Of a stretch of DNA of 10,648 nt, positions 6,999-10,648 are shown piece after piece. Each line of letters opens with the position of its first letter. Position 1 is the stretch's first letter. The position numbers and the translations under genes are program-made. Location of the stretch: the NCBI GenBank assembly GCA_002393815.1, contig DGUB01000072.1, positions 1 through 10,648 of the forward strand. The letters run 5' to 3'. This DNA comes from Ruminococcus sp. UBA4321 (GTDB lineage: Bacteria; Bacillota; Clostridia; Oscillospirales; Ruminococcaceae). The notes below the pieces were generated by a model. That model searched no databases. It saw only the letters and a program-made list of their open reading frames with translations, and was not told the origin of the DNA.

Positions 6999-7032
6999 AA
7001 CTATAAAATTATCTCGAAAGGCGGACTATATT

Positions 7033-7791
7033 ATGAAAAGAGCATTGATTACAGGCGCAACTTCCGGCATCGGAATGCAGATGGCTCTGATTCTGCACCG
7101 GCAGGGATGGGAACTTGTCCTCTCCGGTCGGAACGAAAAAATTCTCCGGCGCATGGCGGAAAAATTCGGCGGAGACACGAAATATCTCGCGCTGGATTTG
7201 TCAGAGAGAGACGCGGCACAGAAATTATATGACTTCTGTCAGGGAATGCAGATTGATTTCTTAATCAATAATGCCGGATTCGGTGTGTTCGGAGAGTTTA
7301 CCGAAACTGACCTCGATACCGAATTAGAATTGATTGATGTCAATATCCGTGCGGTGCATATCTTGACAAAATTATTCCTGAAAGATTTCGTTCAGCGGGA
7401 CAGCGGTATGATTCTGAATGTCGCATCCAGTGCCGGATTTTTATCGGGTCCCTTGCTGTCGAGTTATTACGCCTCGAAAAATTATGTTGTTCGGCTGACA
7501 ACGGCAATCCGTGAGGAACTCCGCCGGAAAGGTTCCAGCGTTCAGATTGGCGCACTCTGTCCAGGTCCCGTCGATACGAATTTCAATAACCGTGCCGGAG
7601 TGACATTCTCCGCAAAGCCGATTACTCCGAAATTCGCCGCAGAATACGGCATCGCCGGAACATTCGCCGGAAAAGGGCTGATGATTCCCACTCTGGGCAT
7701 GAAACTCGGCGTGATTGCCGCGAAATTCGTTCCCGAAGAAATCGCCGTCCGGTTCGTCTATGAACTCCAGAAACGAAAAGAAATCGTATGA
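7033..7791 (+). CDS. Short-chain dehydrogenase/reductase (classical SDR, NAD(P)-dependent)
   Basis: This 252-residue cytoplasmic oxidoreductase has the full classical SDR set: glycine-rich TGATSGIG (7-14), NNAG (79-82), N104, S132 in NVASSAG, and the catalytic Y145-x3-K149 in SYYASKN. CPGPVDTNF (176-184) is the usual post-catalytic motif. Arg33 in LSGRNE, after the second strand, suggests NADP(H) rather than NAD(H). The substrate is not predictable; close types include YqjQ/DltE-like SDRs. The frame is open upstream to 6928, but the ATG at 7033 is chosen because AAAGGCGG lies eight bases before it, the promoter maps at 6970-6998, and the SDR fold begins directly with MKRALITGATSG. The stop overlaps the next start as ATGA, so the SDR is coupled to the small unknown protein downstream. 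Confidence 0.94.
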   Translation: MKRALITGATSGIGMQMALILHRQGWELVLSGRNEKILRRMAEKFGGDTKYLALDLSERDAAQKLYDFCQGMQIDFLINNAGFGVFGEFTETDLDTELELIDVNIRAVHILTKLFLKDFVQRDSGMILNVASSAGFLSGPLLSSYYASKNYVVRLTTAIREELRRKGSSVQIGALCPGPVDTNFNNRAGVTFSAKPITPKFAAEYGIAGTFAGKGLMIPTLGMKLGVIAAKFVPEEIAVRFVYELQKRKEIV

Positions 7792-8225
7792 AACTCAATA
7801 AAGAACAGCTTCTGTATTATTTTCTGCAAAAGTTTCCGGAACTCCGTCCGCAGGCAGAAGAAGAACTCGCCTTTTATGGAGAACTTCTGGGGCATGTTCT
7901 TTTCCCGGAACTGATTTTTCATGCAGAAGCTTTGCCGGATTTGCGCATTCTGCTGAAAGAAAATCAGAATCCGGAACTGATTCAGAGATACTGCGATTTT
8001 CTGGAAAAAATCTATACTTCCGGAGATGATGACTGTCTGAATATTCTGGTTGTCTCGATTCTGGAAATGCTTTCCGACGAGGAAAAAATCTGGTTCACGT
8101 TCGGAAAATATATCTCGAATGATTTTATCAGATTTATTAATACAGATGCCATTCCCGGAGATTTGATGCTGAACGTTCCAGATTTGCCGTATCATAAGAA
8201 AAAAAACAAGCCTGAAAAGCATTGA
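7788..8225 (+). CDS. Small acidic helical protein of unknown function, coupled to the SDR
   Basis: This is a 145-residue soluble protein without signal peptide or membrane segment. I do not recognise it firmly. It is mostly predicted helix, rich in Leu, Glu and Phe, with a central segment ELIQRYCDFLEKIYTSGDDD followed by CLNILVVSILEML. That pattern recalls small DUF7674-like or immunity-protein-like helical domains, but this is an impression only. The tail is lysine rich (HKKKNKPEKH), and its last codons form the first arm of the terminator. The ATG overlaps the SDR stop (ATGA), so the two are likely made together from the 6970 promoter. Synteny does not reveal a role. The opposite strand is also open over most of this gene, but the + strand frame has the operon context and terminator. 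Confidence 0.82.
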   Translation: MKLNKEQLLYYFLQKFPELRPQAEEELAFYGELLGHVLFPELIFHAEALPDLRILLKENQNPELIQRYCDFLEKIYTSGDDDCLNILVVSILEMLSDEEKIWFTFGKYISNDFIRFINTDAIPGDLMLNVPDLPYHKKKNKPEKH

Positions 8226-8244
8226 ACTTTTCAGGCTGATTTTT
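8209..8244. terminator. Strong bidirectional terminator between convergent operons
   Basis: AGCCTGAAAAG (8209-8219) and CTTTTCAGGCT (8227-8237) form a perfect 11 bp stem with a seven-base loop. On the + strand it is followed by GATTTTTATT. On the - strand it is followed by TGTTTTTTTTCTT, the better T run. The stop codon of the + strand gene (8223-8225) lies in the loop, so the last codons are part of the hairpin. It also ends the DUF4097 gene, whose stop is five bases away. Confidence 0.92.
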
Positions 8245-9100
8245 ATTCTGTGAAGAGAATATCCACATCCCCGACAGTATCAATTTTCATCCGATACTGT
8301 GCGGAGACAGAACCCATGCTTTTCAGGGAATTGTTCTGAATGTTCACATCTCCGATGCATTCGGAGCAGTCAATCTGATAATCCTGAACATTTCCGGAAA
8401 GTGTCATTGAAACATCACCTGTTCCGCAGTCAATATCTGCATTGCCGGGCAGTGCGCTGTTCTGCATTTTGATTTCTCCCGTGCCGTCGTCGATTGAGAT
8501 TCCGGAGAAAGTACAGCTTTCGGCAGTGAAATCGCCTGTGCCGATATCAATATCAGAAACGGAACTGATTTCTGTCTGGTTCAGGGTAATATTGCCTGTA
8601 CCGCTGTCGAGGTCGATTTCAGTGAAAGTACAGCTTTCGGAAGTGATATCGCCTGTTCCGGTCGAAGCAGTCAGCATTCCGGCATTCACGCCGGAAAGGT
8701 TCATATCTCCTGTACCGCAGGAAAGTGTGAATTCGTCATACTCCTTTTCCGGCAGGGAAAGTATTACCTGATACTGCTGATTTAGCATGTCAAGATTCAA
8801 AAGAAAACTGTTTTTCTTGTCCTGTACGGTTAAAACACCCTGTTCAAGCGTATATTCAAAATGCTTGTCATCCGGCAGTGTCAGAGAAACAGTATGATTT
8901 TGCGAACGCTCCACAGTAATATCTGCACAGCCGACATTGACTTTCACAGTGTTAAGTTCCTCTGCTGTGCAGAGGTCAGAAACTGTAATTTTCTGACCGC
9001 TGTCTTTTCTGACCTGTGCTGCTCCGGCGGTCATCATTGAAATTCCGGCAATCGTAATCACTGCACTGATAATCCAGTATAATTTAGGTAATTTTTTCAT
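8243..9100 (-). CDS. DUF4097-type repeat protein, membrane-anchored, PadR operon
   Basis: This 285-residue protein has an N-terminal hydrophobic segment at about 8-28, acting as signal or anchor, followed by an extracytoplasmic-looking region built of short beta repeats. A GTG tripeptide, usually GTGD, GTGN or GTGE, recurs at 129, 148, 167, 187, 206 and 226, a period of 19-20 residues, with degenerate IGD (249) and VGD (277) at the end. This is the pattern of DUF4097/adhesin-like proteins, expected to fold as a right-handed beta-helix or roll. No enzyme motif is seen. The family is commonly encoded with PadR and DUF1700 (HAAS) proteins and is thought to act at the envelope, but its exact role is not established. 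The start lies two bases after the DUF1700 stop, with AAAGGA nearby, so it is the last gene of the operon. Confidence 0.9.
   Translation of the reverse strand: MKKLPKLYWIISAVITIAGISMMTAGAAQVRKDSGQKITVSDLCTAEELNTVKVNVGCADITVERSQNHTVSLTLPDDKHFEYTLEQGVLTVQDKKNSFLLNLDMLNQQYQVILSLPEKEYDEFTLSCGTGDMNLSGVNAGMLTASTGTGDITSESCTFTEIDLDSGTGNITLNQTEISSVSDIDIGTGDFTAESCTFSGISIDDGTGEIKMQNSALPGNADIDCGTGDVSMTLSGNVQDYQIDCSECIGDVNIQNNSLKSMGSVSAQYRMKIDTVGDVDILFTE
8507..8660 (-). repeat. Internal duplication inside the DUF4097 gene
   Basis: Bases 8507-8543 and 8624-8660 match at 34 of 37 positions, 117 bases apart, which is exactly two protein repeats (39 residues). They encode GTGDFTAESCTFSG and GTGDITSESCTFTE. 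This points to recent duplication of a two-repeat unit in the beta-repeat region. Confidence 0.85.
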
Positions 9101-9102
9101 AG

Positions 9103-9675
9103 TTAAGAATCCTTTCTAAATAAAATATTGAGACTGTTCCGGCAGAAGCCGAAAAACGCTTTTGTGGACTGCTGACATAATAAGAACATCGGCTTCCAGA
9201 GAAGCAGGGCAAGCCCGGCACATAACAGACCTGAACCGATTGCCCATACCCCCTCGCCGGGGAAGTGGTTTATCAGGCAGGAAATCCCCTGAATCGGTGC
9301 GAATATCGCCGAAAATACCAGCGACAGCAGAATGACAGCCAGACAGAACAGCAAAGTCAGCCATAAAACCGCCAGCGTTCCCCAGAACGGACTTGTCACA
9401 ATCAGCACGATAATGCCGATGATAATATTTCCGGCAGAAGCTTTCTGCTGTCCGGGTTTCTGTTCGTTAAGCGCATCATCATGATTTTCGCGCATTTCTG
9501 CGAGAATATTTTCAGCGACGGACTGCGGAGAACCGAGATGTTCCACAGCCTGTTCCGCATTTTCTCCGGCTTCTTCGAGATATTCACGATAATAGGACAT
9601 TGCATTTTCTTTTTCTTCTGTTGTCAGACTGCTGAGACATTGTTCCAGCTGTGTCAGAAATACATCTGCTGTCAT
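9103..9675 (-). CDS. DUF1700 (HAAS-domain) membrane protein, PadR operon
   Basis: This 190-residue protein starts with a helical HAAS domain at about 1-62: FLTQLEQCLSSLTTEEKENAM, YYREYLEEAGENAEQAVEHLGSP and VAENI. This is followed by a polar linker (62-80) and three or so hydrophobic segments at about 83-96, 102-128 and 145-167. HAAS/DUF1700 proteins are regularly found between a PadR regulator and a DUF4097 protein. They may act as membrane signal or anti-regulator modules, but this is inferred from gene neighbourhoods in general. A perfect AAAGGAGG (9686-9693) lies ten bases before the ATG, inside the end of padR. The ATG overlaps the padR stop (ATGA), and the DUF4097 gene begins two bases after this stop, so the operon is tightly coupled. 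Confidence 0.92.
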   Translation of the reverse strand: MTADVFLTQLEQCLSSLTTEEKENAMSYYREYLEEAGENAEQAVEHLGSPQSVAENILAEMRENHDDALNEQKPGQQKASAGNIIIGIIVLIVTSPFWGTLAVLWLTLLFCLAVILLSLVFSAIFAPIQGISCLINHFPGEGVWAIGSGLLCAGLALLLWKPMFLLCQQSTKAFFGFCRNSLNILFRKDS

Positions 9676-9986
9676 GGTGTATCTTCCTCCTTTAAGATAG
9701 CATCTATCTGTGATTTATGCTGAATCCAGTCTTTCCGGTACTGGGTGAGCATGGCTGTTCCGAGTTCTGTAATCTGGTAATAGCGTCTGTTTCTGCCGTC
9801 ATAGGCGCGGTCGAATGTTTCGAGTGCGCCGGATTTCTGTAATCGGCGGAGAACGGGGTAAAGCGTGGATTCAGAAATCTTGACAGCGTTCTGGATTTCC
9901 TGTGTGATTTTATAGCCGTAAGTGGATTCTTTTCCGACAAGAGCCAGAACCATGGCATCGAGCAGAGCCGCACTGATTGGGAACAT
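9672..9986 (-). CDS. PadR-family transcriptional regulator
   Basis: This 104-residue winged-helix DNA-binding protein is of the short PadR type (PadR-s2-like, without a long C-terminal dimerisation domain). Hallmarks are the N-terminal helix LLDAMVLALVGKE, TYGYKITQEI (22-31), the recognition region ISESTLYPVLRRLQKSGAL (37-55) and the wing GRNRRYYQIT (64-73). The ATG at 9986 has AAAGGAG eight bases upstream. It is the first gene of the PadR-DUF1700-DUF4097 operon, and a perfect palindrome over the upstream promoter makes autorepression the natural expectation for this family. The inducer is unknown; family members respond to phenolics, antibiotics or envelope stress. Confidence 0.95.
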   Translation of the reverse strand: MFPISAALLDAMVLALVGKESTYGYKITQEIQNAVKISESTLYPVLRRLQKSGALETFDRAYDGRNRRYYQITELGTAMLTQYRKDWIQHKSQIDAILKEEDTP

Positions 9987-10015
9987 AAAATCAGCTCCTT
10001 TCTTTAAGTTTTATA

Positions 10016-10036
10016 ATATTATACGTCGTATAATAT
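10016..10036. promoter_or_regulatory. Candidate PadR operator, perfect 21 bp palindrome
   Basis: ATATTATACG (10016-10025) and CGTATAATAT (10027-10036) are perfect inverted repeats around a single T. The palindrome contains the whole -10 box of the proximal promoter and part of its spacer, and sits just downstream of the predicted start of the distal promoter. A PadR dimer bound here could block both. Binding by this PadR is inferred from position and symmetry. Confidence 0.7.
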
Positions 10037-10045
10037 ATCTGACAA
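10018..10045 (-). promoter_or_regulatory. Proximal promoter of the PadR operon (P2)
   Basis: On the - strand, TTGTCA (10040-10045) is followed after 16 bases by TATAAT (10018-10023). It would start near 10011 and give a leader of about 25 bases with AAAGGAG. The box lies within the 10016-10036 palindrome. Confidence 0.5.
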
Positions 10046-10049
10046 GTAT

Positions 10050-10078
10050 AGTATAGCACAGAAAATAATATTTGTCAA
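10050..10078 (-). promoter_or_regulatory. Distal promoter of the PadR operon (P1)
   Basis: On the - strand, consensus -35 TTGACA (10073-10078) and -10 TATACT (10050-10055) are 17 bases apart, with TG one base before the -10. Predicted start is near 10043, so the palindrome at 10016-10036 would lie at about +7 to +27. Confidence 0.75.
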
Positions 10079-10087
10079 GTGTTTTTT

Positions 10088-10129
10088 CAAAAAAAAATAA
10101 AAAGACCGGAAAAAACCAGTCTTTTTATT
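10088..10129 (-). terminator. Intrinsic terminator of the phosphoesterase gene
   Basis: AATAAAAAGAC (10096-10106) pairs with GTCTTTTTATT (10119-10129), extended by GG/CC past one mismatch, with an A-rich loop. On the - strand the stem leads into a long T run (TTTTTTTTTG). It is placed just after the stop at 10134 and separates that gene from the PadR promoters. Confidence 0.9.
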
Positions 10130-10133
10130 TTGC

Positions 10134-10648
10134 TTATAAATCTGTATCTTTTACTGTGACAGGAATTACCTGTGCAAATACCGCGAAGAATCGCACAGGA
10201 ATGTATCTGTCGATATGACATTTCCCGAAGAACCATTTCCGGTAACTGCACGCTTTCACCATATCTTCAAAGAAGGTATGGATTTCCAGACGCTGTGCGG
10301 CATCCACGCCGAGACAGTCTTTCAGTACGCCGGGCGGCTCATGAGTCAGGATATAATCTACTTTGTTATGATATTTCTGGAGATTCGCCACTGCCGCGGT
10401 CACTTCCTTATGAGTAGGACGCTCCTGTTTCCACCAGGTTTCCGGTGAACGGTATTCATAATCCTGACTGTGTCCGCCGCCGAATACAAAGAATGTCCGC
10501 TTTTCAATCTTGAATATCTGACCGCGCATCAGATGGATGATATTCGGCGCGATTCTGTGAATTTTTCCGCCATTCCAGACTTCCTGCGGATACTGTTCCA
10601 GCAAATCGAAATTTTCGTGACAGCCGTCCAGAAAGGCAACTGTAAACG
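10134..10648 (-). CDS. Calcineurin-like metallophosphoesterase, C-terminal part, 5' end outside window
   Basis: The last 170 residues of a metallophosphoesterase are present; the frame stays open to the window edge, so the true start is upstream and beyond view. The layout is that of a calcineurin-like phosphoesterase: FLDGCHENFDLLEQYP near the visible start, NGGKIHRIAPNIIHLMRGQIF, FFVFGGGHSQD, DYILTHEPPG, and WFFGKCHIDRYIP near the end. These match the GNH(E/D), GGG-S, THxPP and GHxH blocks. However, the usual Asn of GNHE is Cys here (GCHE), and the first His of GHxH is Lys (GKCH). The normal roles of those residues are metal and phosphate binding, so activity may be altered, or this may be a family variant. 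The two N-terminal metal motifs (DxH and GDxxD) are out of view. Substrate unknown. A terminator follows directly. Confidence 0.88.
   Translation of the reverse strand, partial: FTVAFLDGCHENFDLLEQYPQEVWNGGKIHRIAPNIIHLMRGQIFKIEKRTFFVFGGGHSQDYEYRSPETWWKQERPTHKEVTAAVANLQKYHNKVDYILTHEPPGVLKDCLGVDAAQRLEIHTFFEDMVKACSYRKWFFGKCHIDRYIPVRFFAVFAQVIPVTVKDTDL

Noticed and set aside
6928..7032. N-terminal extension of the SDR from an upstream ATG at 6928
   Set aside because: It would lie across the -35/-10 promoter, lacks a ribosome binding site and adds residues before the usual SDR start.
7758..8222. 154-codon open frame on the - strand opposite the small helical protein
   Set aside because: It is Phe/Ile/Gln rich without a domain, it lies beyond the strong terminator at 8209-8237, and the + strand frame is coupled to the SDR.
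10012..10023. Second palindrome TATAATATTATA overlapping the PadR operator
   Set aside because: It is a short AT-only self-complementary stretch that overlaps the longer perfect palindrome and the -10 box, so it gives no independent evidence.
10602..10604. TTG at 10604 as start of the phosphoesterase
   Set aside because: The frame continues upstream to the window edge with the motif FLDGCHENFD, which belongs to the protein.

Overview
The window looks like a chromosomal stretch of a Gram-positive anaerobe of the Clostridia, perhaps Ruminococcus-like. The signs are lepA close to hemW, strong AAAGGAGG-type ribosome binding sites, lipobox-bearing secreted proteins, SigA-type promoters with extended -10 boxes, and a PadR/DUF1700/DUF4097 operon. 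The genus is inferred from protein style only, with no database comparison. I see no mobile element, CRISPR array, tRNA or rRNA. The window is gene dense: no gap exceeds 300 bases, and most gaps can be assigned to promoters, operators or hairpin terminators.

Left part (1-1890, + strand): the 3' end of lepA (elongation factor 4), a small zinc-ribbon membrane protein, and hemW, a radical SAM protein, coupled to the preceding gene by an ATGA overlap. A hairpin terminator then closes this operon and the convergent one.

Centre (1890-6860, - strand): an ATGA-coupled pair made of a membrane diguanylate cyclase with an extracytoplasmic Cache-like sensor and a family-5 (OppA-like) solute-binding lipoprotein, driven by a clear promoter at 5258-5286. 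Upstream of the pair, with its own promoter and terminator, is a lipoprotein resembling PrsA/SurA foldases. Its putative rotamase region is interrupted by an acidic insert of about 125 residues containing three 17-residue repeats.

A divergent intergenic region (6857-7032) carries back-to-back promoters with an inverted repeat between them. On the + strand, a short-chain dehydrogenase is followed by an ATGA-coupled small helical protein of unknown function, ending in a bidirectional terminator.

Right part (8243-10648, - strand): an envelope-type operon of PadR regulator, DUF1700 (HAAS) membrane protein and DUF4097 repeat protein. It is transcribed from apparently tandem promoters with a perfect palindrome over the proximal -10 box. 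Upstream is the 3' part of a calcineurin-like phosphoesterase gene that runs off the window edge and has atypical metal-site motifs.

Taken together the window mixes housekeeping translation and heme/Fe-S functions with envelope-facing sensing: a c-di-GMP sensor with a peptide-type binding protein, a secretion foldase, and a PadR-controlled membrane module. The most notable points are the cyclase/binding-protein operon, the acidic insert of the foldase-like lipoprotein, the palindromic operators, and the substituted phosphoesterase motifs.
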